Positions 24,548 to 34,195 of a DNA stretch of 58,678 nt are shown here, piece by piece. The position numbers and the translations under genes are program-made. The stretch lies in the NCBI RefSeq assembly GCF_019145235.1, contig NZ_JAHSTV010000020.1:1-58678 (forward strand). Reading direction: 5' to 3'. This stretch comes from Pseudomonas farris (GTDB lineage: Bacteria; Pseudomonadota; Gammaproteobacteria; Pseudomonadales; Pseudomonadaceae). A model generated the notes under the pieces. The model saw nothing but the letters and a program-made list of their open reading frames with translations. It did no database searches and had not been told where the DNA came from. Within the stretch, counting starts at the first letter, position 1. Every line of letters begins with the position of its first letter.

Positions 24548-25630
24548 TTACTCACCTATCGCTGCCAATTGGTCGGCCTGGTACTCGGCCAGCAGCGGTT
24601 CGATCACCGCATCCACGCCACCGGCGAGGATTTCGTCGAGCGAATACAGCGTCAGGTTGACCCGGTGGTCGGTGACCCGGCCCTGGGCAAAGTTATAGGT
24701 GCGAATACGCTCGGAACGGTCACCGGAACCTACCAGCAATTTACGCTCGCTAGCGATTGCGTTCGCGGCGGCGCTGGTCTGCTGATCGTTAAGCTTGGCC
24801 GACAGCCAGGACATCGCCCGGGCACGGTTCTTGTGCTGGGAACGTTCTTCCTGGCACTCGACGACAATACCGGACGGCAAGTGTGTGATACGAATCGCCG
24901 AATCGGTCTTGTTGACGTGCTGACCACCGGCACCGGAGGAGCGATAGGTGTCGACCCGCAGATCCGCCGGGTTGATCTCGATCGCTTCCTGCTCGTCCGG
25001 CTCGGGCAACACGGCCACGGTGCAGGCTGACGTGTGGATGCGGCCCTGGGATTCAGTGGCCGGAACCCGCTGTACGCGGTGCGCACCGGACTCGAACTTC
25101 AGCTTGCCGTAAACGTTCTCGCCTTCGACCCGGGCAATGACTTCTTTATAGCCGCCGTGTTCACCTTCGTTCTCCGAGAGAATCTCTACCCGCCAGCCAC
25201 GCCGCTCGGCGTAACGCGAATACATGCGGAACAGGTCGCCGGAGAAGATTGCCGCTTCGTCACCGCCGGTGCCGGCACGGATTTCGAGGAATACGTTGCG
25301 CCCGTCATTGGGATCTTTGGGCAGCAGCATGCGTTGCAGTTGAGCTTCGATTTCGATCAGTTGCTCTTTGGCTTCGCGGACTTCTTCCACGGCCATTTCG
25401 CGCATGTCCGGGTCGCTGTCCTTGAGCAGCGCCTGAGCCCCTTCGAGGTCGCCCTGCACTTTAAGCAGCTGTTTATAGGTGCCCACGATCGGCTCGACTT
25501 CCGCGTATTCCTTGGAATAGGTGCGGAACTTGTTTTGATCGGAAATGACCTCGCCGTCGCCAAGCAGGGCGGTCAATTCCTCGAAACGGTCCTGGAGGAT
25601 GTCCAGCTTATTGAGCAGTGACGCTTTCAT
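24548..25630 (-). CDS. prfA: peptide chain release factor 1
   Basis: RF1 reads UAA and UAG and triggers peptide release. The 360-residue protein has the standard length, the GGQ motif in YRSSGAGGQHVNKTDSA near residue 235, and the RAGTGGDEAAIF segment. It overlaps hemA by 4 nt and abuts prmC, the classical hemA-prfA-prmC arrangement. Confidence 0.97.
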   Translation of the reverse strand: MKASLLNKLDILQDRFEELTALLGDGEVISDQNKFRTYSKEYAEVEPIVGTYKQLLKVQGDLEGAQALLKDSDPDMREMAVEEVREAKEQLIEIEAQLQRMLLPKDPNDGRNVFLEIRAGTGGDEAAIFSGDLFRMYSRYAERRGWRVEILSENEGEHGGYKEVIARVEGENVYGKLKFESGAHRVQRVPATESQGRIHTSACTVAVLPEPDEQEAIEINPADLRVDTYRSSGAGGQHVNKTDSAIRITHLPSGIVVECQEERSQHKNRARAMSWLSAKLNDQQTSAAANAIASERKLLVGSGDRSERIRTYNFAQGRVTDHRVNLTLYSLDEILAGGVDAVIEPLLAEYQADQLAAIGE

Positions 25631-26916
25631 TGCGGTTTCTTATCCGAAAAGCTATCCGATGAGCCCTCACCGAGGGCAAAGAGTTCCTGGGCCATGGCCA
25701 GCGCATCGAGGCGGCCTTCGGCAGAGAGCTTTTTCAATTGCACGCTTGGGGCATGCAAGAGTTTGTTGGTCAGGCCGCGGGCCAGTTGCACCAGCACGTC
25801 TTCGGCGCTGCTGCCATTGGCGAGCATACGCTGGGCTTTCTGCAATTCTTCGTCGCGCATGCGCTCGCTTTGTTGACGATAGGCCTTGAGCACATCCACC
25901 GCCGCCAGTTCGCGCAGGCGAACCATGAAATCTTCGGCACCGATCGACACCATCTCTTCGGCGGCCTGGGCTGCGCCCTGACGGCTCTTGAGGTTTTCGG
26001 CGACCACTTCGTGGAGATCGTCGACGCTATACAGGTATACGTCGTCCAACTCGCCGACTTCCGGTTCGATATCCCGAGGGACGGCGATATCCACCATGAA
26101 AATCGGCTTGTGCTTGCGCAATTTCAAGGCACTTTCCACCGCGCCTTTACCGAGAATCGGCAACTGGCTGGCGGTGGAACTGATGACGATGTCGCTGCGC
26201 ACCAGTTCTGCCGGGATGTCCGAGAGCAGCACTGCGTGGGCGCCGAACTGTTCGGCCAGAATGCTCGCGCGCTCCAGGGTGCGGTTGGCGACCACGATTC
26301 GCTTCACCCCCAGCTCATGCAGATGACGGGCGACCAAGGTGATGGTTTCGCCGGCGCCGATCAGCAAAGCCTGGCTGCGTTGCAAATCACTGAAAATCTG
26401 TTTCGCCAGGCTGACCGCGGCAAACGCCACGGATACCGGGTTTTCGCCGATGGCGGTGTCGGTTCGCACCTGTTTGGCCGCATTGAACGTGGCCTGGAAC
26501 AGCCGCCCGAGCAGCGGACCGATGGTGCCAGCCTCGCGAGCCACAGCGTAGGCCGACTTCATCTGACCAAGAATCTGCGGTTCACCCAACACCAGCGAAT
26601 CGAGCCCGGAGGCAACCCGCATCATGTGACGAACTGCCGCATCATCCTCATGCACATAAGCGCTCGCGCGCAGCTCATCGAGGCTCAAATGATGATAATC
26701 GGCCAGCCAGCGCAATATGACGTCAGCCGAAAGGTGATCCTGTTCTATATACAGTTCACTGCGATTGCAGGTGGAGAGGATCGCAGCTTCGCGGCTGTCG
26801 GTGAGTCGGCAGAGCTGCTGCAAGGCCTCAACCAGCTGCTCAGGGGTAAAGGCCACGCGCTCGCGGACGTCTACTGAAGCAGTCTTGTGGTTAATACCGA
26901 GTGCAAGGAAGGCCAT
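25627..26916 (-). CDS. hemA: glutamyl-tRNA reductase
   Basis: HemA reduces glutamyl-tRNA to glutamate-1-semialdehyde, the first committed step of haem synthesis in the C5 pathway. The 429-residue protein has the catalytic Cys in LSTCNRSELY, the GLDSLVLGEPQILGQMK signature, the NADPH-binding GAGETITLVARHL and a C-terminal dimerisation helix region. It heads the hemA-prfA-prmC-moeB-murI run and is divergent from the TPR lipoprotein gene. Confidence 0.97.
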   Translation of the reverse strand: MAFLALGINHKTASVDVRERVAFTPEQLVEALQQLCRLTDSREAAILSTCNRSELYIEQDHLSADVILRWLADYHHLSLDELRASAYVHEDDAAVRHMMRVASGLDSLVLGEPQILGQMKSAYAVAREAGTIGPLLGRLFQATFNAAKQVRTDTAIGENPVSVAFAAVSLAKQIFSDLQRSQALLIGAGETITLVARHLHELGVKRIVVANRTLERASILAEQFGAHAVLLSDIPAELVRSDIVISSTASQLPILGKGAVESALKLRKHKPIFMVDIAVPRDIEPEVGELDDVYLYSVDDLHEVVAENLKSRQGAAQAAEEMVSIGAEDFMVRLRELAAVDVLKAYRQQSERMRDEELQKAQRMLANGSSAEDVLVQLARGLTNKLLHAPSVQLKKLSAEGRLDALAMAQELFALGEGSSDSFSDKKPQ

Positions 26917-26996
26917 TCAAGGTCGCTGATGGTGACGTGAAGCCGACAATTGTCCTACTTCGACAGAGCCAGAACAACCACTCGATATCTATCGCT

Positions 26997-27026
26997 CCTG
27001 TAAGAGCTGCCGAAGGCTGCGATCCG
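26997..27026. repeat. single REP element (GAGCTGCCGAAGGCTGCGATC type)
   Basis: One arm of the REP family seen as a full pair at 48571-48659 lies in the 235-nt gap between divergent hemA and the TPR lipoprotein gene. Confidence 0.7.
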
Positions 27027-27151
27027 TTCTCGTTTACAAGAGCGCCGGGGCTGCGGGGATTGCCCGCGCGGGTAAATTGGCCGGGCGGTTATGTTTGGCC
27101 GAAGGCTTGTGTCATGATGATCCGACCGCAGGTTAGTCGTCCTTTTCCTAT

Positions 27152-28876
27152 ATGAATAGATCTTCCGCGTTGCTCCTCGCTTTTGTCTTCCTCAGCGGCT
27201 GCCAGGCCTTGGCTCCCGTTTCATCGGACGGTACGCCGCCAGTCGAAGACAGCACTCCGGCCCCTGAAAAGCCCAAGGTTTACAGCTCGTTCAGTGAAGA
27301 AACCGTCTTCAGCCTGTTGAGCGCCGAATTGGCTGGCCAGCGCAATCGTTACGACATTGCCCTGGACAACTACGTGACCCAGGCCATCAACACCCAGGAT
27401 CCGGGCATCTCCGAGCGGGCATTTCGCATTGCCGAGTATCTGGGTGCCGATCAGGCTGCCCTCGATACCGCACTGGTCTGGGCCAAAAACGCCCCGGACG
27501 ATCTCGAAGCGCAACGGGCCGCTGCCGTGCAACTTGCCCGCGCCGGGCGTTACGACGACTCCATGGTCTATATGGAGAAAGTCCTGCAAGGCAAAGGCGA
27601 CACACATTTCGACTTCCTCGCCCTGTCCGCGGCCGATACCGACCAGGACACGCGCAACGGCCTGATGAAAGGTTTTGACCGCTTGTTGCAGCGCCATCCG
27701 CACAACAACCAGCTGATTTTCGGCAAGGCCTTGCTGATGCAACAGGACGGCGATGCCAAAGGTGCCCTGACCCTGCTCGAAGACAACCCGCCAGACGAGG
27801 GCGAAATAGCCCCGATCCTCCTGCGCGCGCGCCTGCTGCAAGGGCTCAACCGTGGCGATGAAGCCCTGCCACTGCTGCAAAAAAGCATCAAGAAATACCC
27901 GGACGACAAACGCCTGCGCCTGACTTACGCGCGCATGCTGGTTGAGCAGGACCGCATGGAAGATGCCAAGGCCGAGTTTTCGAGCCTGGTGCAGCAATAC
28001 CCCGAAGACGACGAACTGCGTTATTCCCTGGCCCTGGTCTGCCTGGAAGCCAAGGCGTGGAACGAGGCCAAAGGCTACCTGGAAGATTTGATCGCTCGGG
28101 AAAGCCATGTCGACTCGGCACACCTGAACCTGGGGCGCATTGCTGAAGAGCGTAACGACCCGCAGGGCGCATTGATCGAATACGCTCAGGTCGGGGCGGG
28201 CAACGATTACCTGCCGGCGCAATTGCGTCAGGCCGATATTCTGATGAGCAACGGCAAGACCGCCGAAGCCCAAAGCCGTCTGGCAGCCGAACGCGGCGAG
28301 CAACCCGATTACGCGATCCAGTTGTACCTGATCGAAGCCGAAACCTTGTCTGCCAACAAACAGGGCGACAAGGCCTGGAAAGTCTTGCAGCAGGCGCTGC
28401 AGCAATACCCCGATGATCTGAATCTGCTGTATACCCGGGCCATGCTGGCAGAAAAACGCAATGACCTGGCGCAGATGGAAAAAGATCTGCGACTGATCAT
28501 CAAGCGCGACCCGAACAATGCGATGGCGTTGAACGCCCTCGGCTACACCCTGTCCGACCGCACCACACGCTACGCCGAAGCCAAGGCCTTGATCGAACAG
28601 GCGCACCAGATCAACCCGGAAGACCCGGCAGTCCTCGACAGCCTCGGATGGGTCAATTTCCGCCTGGGTAACCTCGATGAAGCCGAGCGGTATTTGCGCC
28701 AGGCGCTGGAGCGCTTCCCCGATCAGGAAGTCGCCGCTCACCTGGGCGAAGTGCTGTGGGCCAACGGTAAACAACGCGAAGCCAAGCAAATCTGGAGCAA
28801 GTTCCTCAAGGAACAGCCCGACAGCCCTACCCTGCGCGGCACCATCAAGCGCCTGACCGGATCAGAGACTCTTTAA
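27152..28876 (+). CDS. TPR-repeat lipoprotein (PA4667-like)
   Basis: The 574-residue protein has a lipoprotein signal (MNRSSALLLAFVFLSGCQAL, lipobox LSGC) followed by about a dozen tetratricopeptide repeats, most clearly NPNNAMALNALGYTLSDRT, DPAVLDSLGWVNFRLGN and DEAERYLRQALERFP in the last third. It is probably an outer-membrane-anchored periplasmic scaffold. It starts the TPR-lolB-ispE run with a 3-nt gap to lolB, and this linkage is conserved in Pseudomonas. The direct partner is unknown. Confidence 0.9.
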   Translation: MNRSSALLLAFVFLSGCQALAPVSSDGTPPVEDSTPAPEKPKVYSSFSEETVFSLLSAELAGQRNRYDIALDNYVTQAINTQDPGISERAFRIAEYLGADQAALDTALVWAKNAPDDLEAQRAAAVQLARAGRYDDSMVYMEKVLQGKGDTHFDFLALSAADTDQDTRNGLMKGFDRLLQRHPHNNQLIFGKALLMQQDGDAKGALTLLEDNPPDEGEIAPILLRARLLQGLNRGDEALPLLQKSIKKYPDDKRLRLTYARMLVEQDRMEDAKAEFSSLVQQYPEDDELRYSLALVCLEAKAWNEAKGYLEDLIARESHVDSAHLNLGRIAEERNDPQGALIEYAQVGAGNDYLPAQLRQADILMSNGKTAEAQSRLAAERGEQPDYAIQLYLIEAETLSANKQGDKAWKVLQQALQQYPDDLNLLYTRAMLAEKRNDLAQMEKDLRLIIKRDPNNAMALNALGYTLSDRTTRYAEAKALIEQAHQINPEDPAVLDSLGWVNFRLGNLDEAERYLRQALERFPDQEVAAHLGEVLWANGKQREAKQIWSKFLKEQPDSPTLRGTIKRLTGSETL

Positions 28877-28879
28877 GTT

Positions 28880-29497
28880 ATGTTTTTGCGCCACATCATC
28901 GTTTTCAGCTTCATCGCCCTGCTCGCCGGTTGCGCGGGCTTCGTTGCCCGCGAATCGGTCCAGGGTCAAGGCAACAAGGCCCAATGGCGCGAGCACAAAC
29001 AGCAACTGACCGGCCTCGACGGCTGGCAGATCAACGGCAAAATCGGCATCCGCGCGCCAAAAGATTCGGGTAGCGGCACGCTGTTCTGGCTGCAACGCCA
29101 GGATTACTACGACATCCGTCTCTCCGGCCCGCTGGGTCGTGGTGCAGCCCGCTTGACCGGTCGCCCGGGCAAAGTCTCGCTGGAAGTGGCCAATCAGGGC
29201 CGCTATGACGCACAGACACCGGAAGCCCTGGTTGAAGAACAACTGGGCTGGAAATTGCCGGTATCCCATCTGGCCTGGTGGGTTCGCGGGCTCCCGGCCC
29301 CGGACAGCAAAAGTCGCCTGACCCTCGACGTCGACAGCCGCCTGGCCAATCTCGAACAGGATGGCTGGCAGGTCGAATACCTCAGTTATGCCGAGCAAAA
29401 CGGCTACTGGCTGCCCGAGCGGATCAAACTGCACGGCACCGACCTTGATGTCACGCTGGTGATCAAGGAATGGCAACCACGCAAACTGGGGCAGTGA
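28880..29497 (+). CDS. lolB: outer-membrane lipoprotein receptor LolB
   Basis: LolB accepts lipoproteins from LolA and inserts them into the outer membrane. The 205-residue protein is itself a lipoprotein (MFLRHIIVFSFIALLAGCAG, lipobox LAGC). The mature part has the half-open barrel pattern with WQINGKIGIRAPKDSGSGTL and LPVSHLAWWVRGLP. It lies 3 nt after the TPR gene and 2 nt before ispE. Confidence 0.94.
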   Translation: MFLRHIIVFSFIALLAGCAGFVARESVQGQGNKAQWREHKQQLTGLDGWQINGKIGIRAPKDSGSGTLFWLQRQDYYDIRLSGPLGRGAARLTGRPGKVSLEVANQGRYDAQTPEALVEEQLGWKLPVSHLAWWVRGLPAPDSKSRLTLDVDSRLANLEQDGWQVEYLSYAEQNGYWLPERIKLHGTDLDVTLVIKEWQPRKLGQ

Positions 29498-29499
29498 AC

Positions 29500-30351
29500 A
29501 TGACTGCACCGCGCCTGACATTGCCCTCGCCCGCCAAGCTCAACCTGATGCTGCACATCCTCGGTCGCCGTGAAGACGGCTACCACGAGTTGCAGACGAT
29601 TTTTCAGTTCCTCGATTACGGCGATGAAATCACCTTCGCCGTTCGCGACGATGGCGTGATTCGGTTGCACACCGAATTCGCCGACGTCCCTCACGACAGT
29701 AACCTGATCGTCAAAGCCGCAAAAAAACTTCAGGAGCAATCCGGCTGTTCGCTGGGTGTCGACATCTGGATCGAAAAAATCCTGCCCATGGGCGGTGGAA
29801 TCGGTGGCGGCAGTTCGAATGCGGCGACCACATTGCTGGGCCTCAATCATCTTTGGCAACTGGGTTGGGATGAAGATCGGCTGGCCGCACTGGGCCTTAC
29901 GCTTGGCGCCGACGTCCCGGTTTTCGTTCGTGGCCACGCGGCTTTCGCCGAGGGCGTAGGGGAGAAACTCACCCCTGTAGAGCCCGAAGAACCGTGGTAT
30001 CTCGTGCTGGTGCCGCAAGTATCTGTAAGTACAGCAGAAATTTTTTCAGATCCACTGTTGACACGTAACACTCCTCCCATTAAAGTGCGCCCCGTTCCCA
30101 AGGGAAACAGTCGAAATGACTGCTTACCGGTGGTAGCAAGGCGTTACCCAGATGTACGTAACGCATTGAATTTGTTAGGTAAATTTACCGAAGCAAAACT
30201 CACCGGAACTGGAAGTTGTGTGTTTGGGGGCTTCCCAAGCAAAGCTGAAGCTGATAAAGTCTCGGCCCTTCTGACAGAGACCCTTACAGGGTTTGTAGCA
30301 AAAGGAAGCAACGTTTCGATGTTGCATCGCAAGCTGCAAAGTCTGCTCTAA
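29500..30351 (+). CDS. ispE: 4-diphosphocytidyl-2-C-methyl-D-erythritol kinase
   Basis: IspE phosphorylates CDP-ME in the MEP isoprenoid pathway. The 283-residue GHMP kinase shows LPSPAKLNLMLHILGRREDG (substrate side) and the ATP loop PMGGGIGGGSSNAATTL, and ends with GTGSCVFGGF. The ATG at 29500 after GGGGCAG gives the family length; an in-frame ATG at 29470 would overlap lolB. The last 300 bases have more AT-rich codons than the first part. Confidence 0.96.
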   Translation: MTAPRLTLPSPAKLNLMLHILGRREDGYHELQTIFQFLDYGDEITFAVRDDGVIRLHTEFADVPHDSNLIVKAAKKLQEQSGCSLGVDIWIEKILPMGGGIGGGSSNAATTLLGLNHLWQLGWDEDRLAALGLTLGADVPVFVRGHAAFAEGVGEKLTPVEPEEPWYLVLVPQVSVSTAEIFSDPLLTRNTPPIKVRPVPKGNSRNDCLPVVARRYPDVRNALNLLGKFTEAKLTGTGSCVFGGFPSKAEADKVSALLTETLTGFVAKGSNVSMLHRKLQSLL

Positions 30352-30388
30352 AAGGAATCGAGTACTGGGTACTCGTTGCAACAGATAC

Positions 30389-30463
30389 AGGGGCGTCGCC
30401 AAGCGGTAAGGCAGCAGGTTTTGATCCTGCCATGCGTTGGTTCGAATCCAGCCGCCCCTGCCA
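30389..30463 (+). tRNA. tRNA-Gln (anticodon TTG)
   Basis: The 75-nt sequence folds as a cloverleaf with acceptor AGGGGCG/CGCCCCT, anticodon loop TTTTGAT (TTG), T-loop TTCGAAT and an encoded CCA end. It lies between ispE and prs with short gaps, so it is probably processed from their shared transcript. Confidence 0.97.
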
Positions 30464-30509
30464 TTTTCCTATACTCATCCAGGTTACCCTCAGCCTTCAG
30501 GTACTGCGC

Positions 30510-31451
30510 GTGTCCAAGATGATGGTCTTTACGGGGAACGCTAACCCCGATCTGGCTCGGCGTGTTGTACGTCAGCTGCATATCCCTCTCGGTGACATCT
30601 CTGTCGGTAAGTTCTCCGACGGCGAAATTACTGCCGAGATCAATGAAAACGTTCGCGGTAAAGACGTTTTCATTATTCAGCCGACTTGCGCTCCGACCAA
30701 CGATAACCTGATGGAACTGGTAGTGATGGCTGATGCCTTCCGCCGCTCCTCGGCTACTCGTATCACTGCTGTTATTCCTTACTTTGGTTATGCCCGTCAG
30801 GATCGCCGTCCGCGTTCCGCACGTGTGGCTATCAGCGCGAAAGTCGTTGCTGACATGCTTACCGTAGTCGGCATCGACCGTGTTCTCACGGTTGATCTGC
30901 ATGCTGACCAGATTCAGGGCTTCTTCGATATTCCGGTAGATAACATCTACGGCTCCCCGGTACTGGTGGATGACATTGAAGATCAGCGCTTCGAAAACCT
31001 GATGATCGTGTCCCCAGACATTGGCGGCGTCGTGCGTGCACGGGCTGTTGCCAAATCCTTGGGCGTGGACCTCGGGATCATCGACAAACGCCGTGAGAAA
31101 GCCAATCACTCTGAAGTGATGCATATCATCGGTGATGTCGAAGGGCGTACCTGTATTCTGGTCGATGACATGGTCGATACCGCCGGCACTCTGTGCCACG
31201 CGGCCAAGGCCTTGAAAGAGCATGGCGCTGCCAAGGTTTTCGCCTACTGCACGCACCCTGTGCTGTCGGGTCGGGCGATCGAAAACATTGAAAATTCCGT
31301 GCTGGACGAGCTGGTGGTAACAAACACCATTCCGCTGTCCGCTGCAGCACAAGCCTGTGCGCGTATCCGTCAACTGGATATCGCACCGGTAGTTGCCGAG
31401 GCGGTTCGCCGCATCAGCAATGAAGAATCGATCAGCGCGATGTTCCGTTAA
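30510..31451 (+). CDS. prs: ribose-phosphate pyrophosphokinase (PRPP synthase)
   Basis: Prs makes PRPP from ribose 5-phosphate and ATP. The 313-residue protein begins SKMMVFTGNANPDLARRVV after a GTG start at 30510, with RQDRRPRSARVAISAKVVAD and the PRPP loop CILVDDMVDTAGTL. Choosing GTG gives the exact family length; a longer frame would run back into tRNA-Gln. PRPP feeds hpt and upp located 19 kb upstream. A strong terminator follows. Confidence 0.97.
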   Translation: MSKMMVFTGNANPDLARRVVRQLHIPLGDISVGKFSDGEITAEINENVRGKDVFIIQPTCAPTNDNLMELVVMADAFRRSSATRITAVIPYFGYARQDRRPRSARVAISAKVVADMLTVVGIDRVLTVDLHADQIQGFFDIPVDNIYGSPVLVDDIEDQRFENLMIVSPDIGGVVRARAVAKSLGVDLGIIDKRREKANHSEVMHIIGDVEGRTCILVDDMVDTAGTLCHAAKALKEHGAAKVFAYCTHPVLSGRAIENIENSVLDELVVTNTIPLSAAAQACARIRQLDIAPVVAEAVRRISNEESISAMFR

Positions 31452-31488
31452 GGGCCCTGCCCTTTTCATTACATCTCGTTGACGAAAA

Positions 31489-31528
31489 GCGCCCCGCCCC
31501 GGCATTCCTGTCGGGGCGGGGCTTTTTT
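31489..31528 (+). terminator. strong rho-independent terminator after prs
   Basis: The stem GCCCCGCCCC...GGGGCGGGGC with an 11-12 nt loop is followed by six T. It ends the prs transcript before rplY. Confidence 0.92.
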
Positions 31529-31594
31529 GCCCATATCGCCCTTAAGCGCTGGTCGCAAACGCCGGGGCGAATGTGGTTATTTTGGAGATACAAC

Positions 31595-32197
31595 ATGAAC
31601 GATTTTACTCTGAATGCTGAAGTGCGTTCCGACCTGGGGAAAGGTGCGAGCCGCCGCCTGCGTCGTCTCGCAAGCCTGGTTCCAGCTGTAGTTTACGGCG
31701 GCGACAAAGCCCCTGAATCCATCAGCATGCTGGCTAAAGAAGTTGCCAAACTGCTCGAAAACGAAGCGGCTTACAGCCACATCATCGAGCTGAACGTTGG
31801 CGGCACCAAGCAAAACGTAATCATCAAGGCTCTGCAGCGTCACCCGGCCAAAGGCCACGTACTGCACGCTGACTTCGTACGCGTTGTAGCTGGCCAGAAA
31901 CTGACCGCTATCGTGCCTGTACACTTTGTTGGTGAAGAAGCTCCGATCAAGAAAGGCGGCGAAGTTTCGCACGTTGTTTCGGAAATCGAAGTGACCTGCC
32001 TGCCAAAAGACCTGCCTGAATTCATCGAAGTCGACCTGGCTAACGCCGAAGTCGGTTCGATCATTCACCTGTCCGACCTCAAAGCCCCTAAAGGCGTTGA
32101 GTTTGTTGCTCTGGCACACGGCGATGACAAGGCTGTTGCCAACGTCCACGCTCCACGTGTTGCTCCAGAAGCTACTGAAGAAGGCGCAGCAGAGTAA
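31595..32197 (+). CDS. rplY: 50S ribosomal protein L25/general stress protein Ctc
   Basis: L25 of the long Ctc type binds 5S rRNA through its N-terminal domain. The 200-residue protein begins MNDFTLNAEVRSDLGKGASR and has the C-terminal CTC domain (SEIEVTCLPKDLPEFIEVDL). The ATG at 31595 after GGAGATACA gives the usual start. Codon use is highly biased, as expected for a ribosomal protein. pth follows 169 nt later. Confidence 0.95.
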   Translation: MNDFTLNAEVRSDLGKGASRRLRRLASLVPAVVYGGDKAPESISMLAKEVAKLLENEAAYSHIIELNVGGTKQNVIIKALQRHPAKGHVLHADFVRVVAGQKLTAIVPVHFVGEEAPIKKGGEVSHVVSEIEVTCLPKDLPEFIEVDLANAEVGSIIHLSDLKAPKGVEFVALAHGDDKAVANVHAPRVAPEATEEGAAE

Positions 32198-32366
32198 TTT
32201 CACTCTGTTCGCCGGAGTGACCGGAAACATCGCGGACTAGAGCGTAGCGAGAAAGCGGGCGAGAACGCGGAGTTTACATAATGGTAAATGAGCACTTGTC
32301 GTCCACTTTCGCCGCACGCCCTGATGGCGGCGATGTTATCCACCACTTCAAGGAAGGGCCCCTATC

Positions 32367-32951
32367 GTGACTGCCATTAAACTGATCGTTGGCCTGGGAA
32401 ATCCAGGCGCTGAATACGAACAGACCCGGCATAACGCAGGGGCCCTTTTTGTTGAGCGCATCGCGCACGCGCAGGGTGTCAACCTTGTAGCCGATCGCAA
32501 ATATTTCGGCCTGACCGGGCGCTACTCGCATCAGGGTCAGGATGTTCGTCTGCTGATTCCCACCACCTACATGAACCGCAGCGGCCAGGCCGTCGCGGCA
32601 CTTGCCGGCTTCTTCCGCATCAAGCCTGAAGAAATCCTGGTGGCGCATGACGAACTCGATCTGCCTCCGGGCGTTGCCAAGCTCAAACAGGGCGGCGGCC
32701 ATGGCGGTCACAACGGGTTGCGCGACATCATCGCGCAACTGGGCAATCAGAATACCTTTCACCGCTTGCGGCTTGGCATTGGCCACCCGGGCGTTGCCAG
32801 TATGGTTTCAAATTTCGTCCTCGGTCGTGCGCCACGCGCCGAACAGGAAAAACTCGATGCCAGCATCGACTTTGCCCTCGGCGTGCTGCCGGATATCCTC
32901 GCCGGTGAATGGAACCGCGCGATGAAAAACCTGCACAGCCAGAAGGCCTGA
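32367..32951 (+). CDS. pth: peptidyl-tRNA hydrolase
   Basis: Pth recycles peptidyl-tRNAs released early from ribosomes. The 194-residue protein has LIVGLGNPGAEYEQTRHNAG with the catalytic His, the HDELDLPPG Asp motif and GGGHGGHNGLRDI. It starts with GTG at 32367 after AAGGAAGGG. It is followed by ychF with a 23-nt gap, a conserved pair. Confidence 0.96.
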   Translation: MTAIKLIVGLGNPGAEYEQTRHNAGALFVERIAHAQGVNLVADRKYFGLTGRYSHQGQDVRLLIPTTYMNRSGQAVAALAGFFRIKPEEILVAHDELDLPPGVAKLKQGGGHGGHNGLRDIIAQLGNQNTFHRLRLGIGHPGVASMVSNFVLGRAPRAEQEKLDASIDFALGVLPDILAGEWNRAMKNLHSQKA

Positions 32952-32974
32952 CTCTAACTCCTCGGGGAAACACC

Positions 32975-34075
32975 ATGGGATTCAATTGCGGCATCGTCGG
33001 CCTGCCTAACGTCGGCAAGTCCACCCTGTTTAACGCCCTGACCAAATCCGGGATCGCGGCCGAGAACTTCCCCTTCTGCACCATCGAGCCGAACACCGGT
33101 ATCGTGCCGATGCCGGATCCGCGTCTGGAAGCCCTGGCAGCCATCGTCAATCCAAAGCGCATCCTGCCGACCACCATGGAATTCGTCGACATCGCGGGCC
33201 TGGTTGCCGGCGCCTCGAAAGGTGAAGGCCTGGGCAACAAATTCCTCGCCAACATCCGCGAGACCGATGCTATCGCTCACGTGGTCCGCTGCTTCGAAGA
33301 CGAGAACGTGATTCACGTCTCCAACAGCGTCGACCCGAAACGCGACATCGAGATCATCGACCTGGAGCTGATCTTCGCCGACCTCGACAGCTGCGAGAAG
33401 CAACTGCAGAAAGTCGCCCGCAACGCCAAGGGTGGCGACAAGGACGCCGTGGTCCAAAAAGGCCTGCTGGAGCAACTGATCGCTCACTTCACCCTCGGCA
33501 AGCCAGCGCGCACGCTGATGAAGAACATGGGCGCCGACGACAAAGCGGTGATTCGTGGCTTCCACCTGTTGACCACCAAGCCAGTCATGTACATCGCCAA
33601 CGTCGCTGAAGACGGTTTCGAGAACAACCCACTGCTGGACATCGTCAAAGCCATCGCCGAAGAAGAAGGCGCCATGGTGGTTCCGGTCTGCAACAAGATC
33701 GAAGCCGAAATCGCCGAACTGGAAGACGGCGAAGAGAAAGACATGTTCCTCGAAGCCCTGGGCCTCGAAGAGCCTGGCCTGAACCGCGTGATTCGTGCCG
33801 GCTACGAGATGCTGCACCTGCAGACCTACTTCACCGCCGGTGTCGAAGAAGTCCGCGCCTGGACCGTCCGCGTCGGTGCTACCGCGCCACAAGCCGCCGG
33901 CGTGATCCACACCGACTTCGAAAAAGGCTTCATCCGCGCCGAAGTCATCGCCTACGAAGACTTCATTCAGTACAAGGGCGAAGCCGGCGCCAAAGAAGCT
34001 GGTAAATGGCGCCTGGAAGGCAAGGACTACATCGTTAAAGACGGCGACGTGATGCACTTCCGTTTCAACGTGTAA
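32975..34075 (+). CDS. ychF: redox-regulated ATPase YchF (OLA1 family)
   Basis: YchF is an Obg-related P-loop protein that prefers ATP and binds ribosomes. The 366-residue protein has GLPNVGKSTLFNALT (G1), the DIAGLV (G3) motif, the NKIEAE position of G4, and the C-terminal TGS domain (VRAWTVRVGATAPQAAGVIH). The ATG at 32975 gives the standard length. It shares the pth transcript and is closed by a terminator. Confidence 0.96.
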   Translation: MGFNCGIVGLPNVGKSTLFNALTKSGIAAENFPFCTIEPNTGIVPMPDPRLEALAAIVNPKRILPTTMEFVDIAGLVAGASKGEGLGNKFLANIRETDAIAHVVRCFEDENVIHVSNSVDPKRDIEIIDLELIFADLDSCEKQLQKVARNAKGGDKDAVVQKGLLEQLIAHFTLGKPARTLMKNMGADDKAVIRGFHLLTTKPVMYIANVAEDGFENNPLLDIVKAIAEEEGAMVVPVCNKIEAEIAELEDGEEKDMFLEALGLEEPGLNRVIRAGYEMLHLQTYFTAGVEEVRAWTVRVGATAPQAAGVIHTDFEKGFIRAEVIAYEDFIQYKGEAGAKEAGKWRLEGKDYIVKDGDVMHFRFNV

Positions 34076-34088
34076 AACACCCGCTCAA

Positions 34089-34119
34089 GAAAAAGCCGCG
34101 TTTAGACGCGGCTTTTTTG
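34089..34119 (+). terminator. rho-independent terminator of ychF
   Basis: The stem AAGCCGCGT-TTAG-ACGCGGCTT is followed by T6 and preceded by A5. Confidence 0.9.
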
Positions 34120-34195
34120 TGCCTCTTTTTCGCGTATAAAACCAGCACAACAAAGGCTACAGCGGCTCCTTTTTCAGGCGCTGCCACCGTTATGT

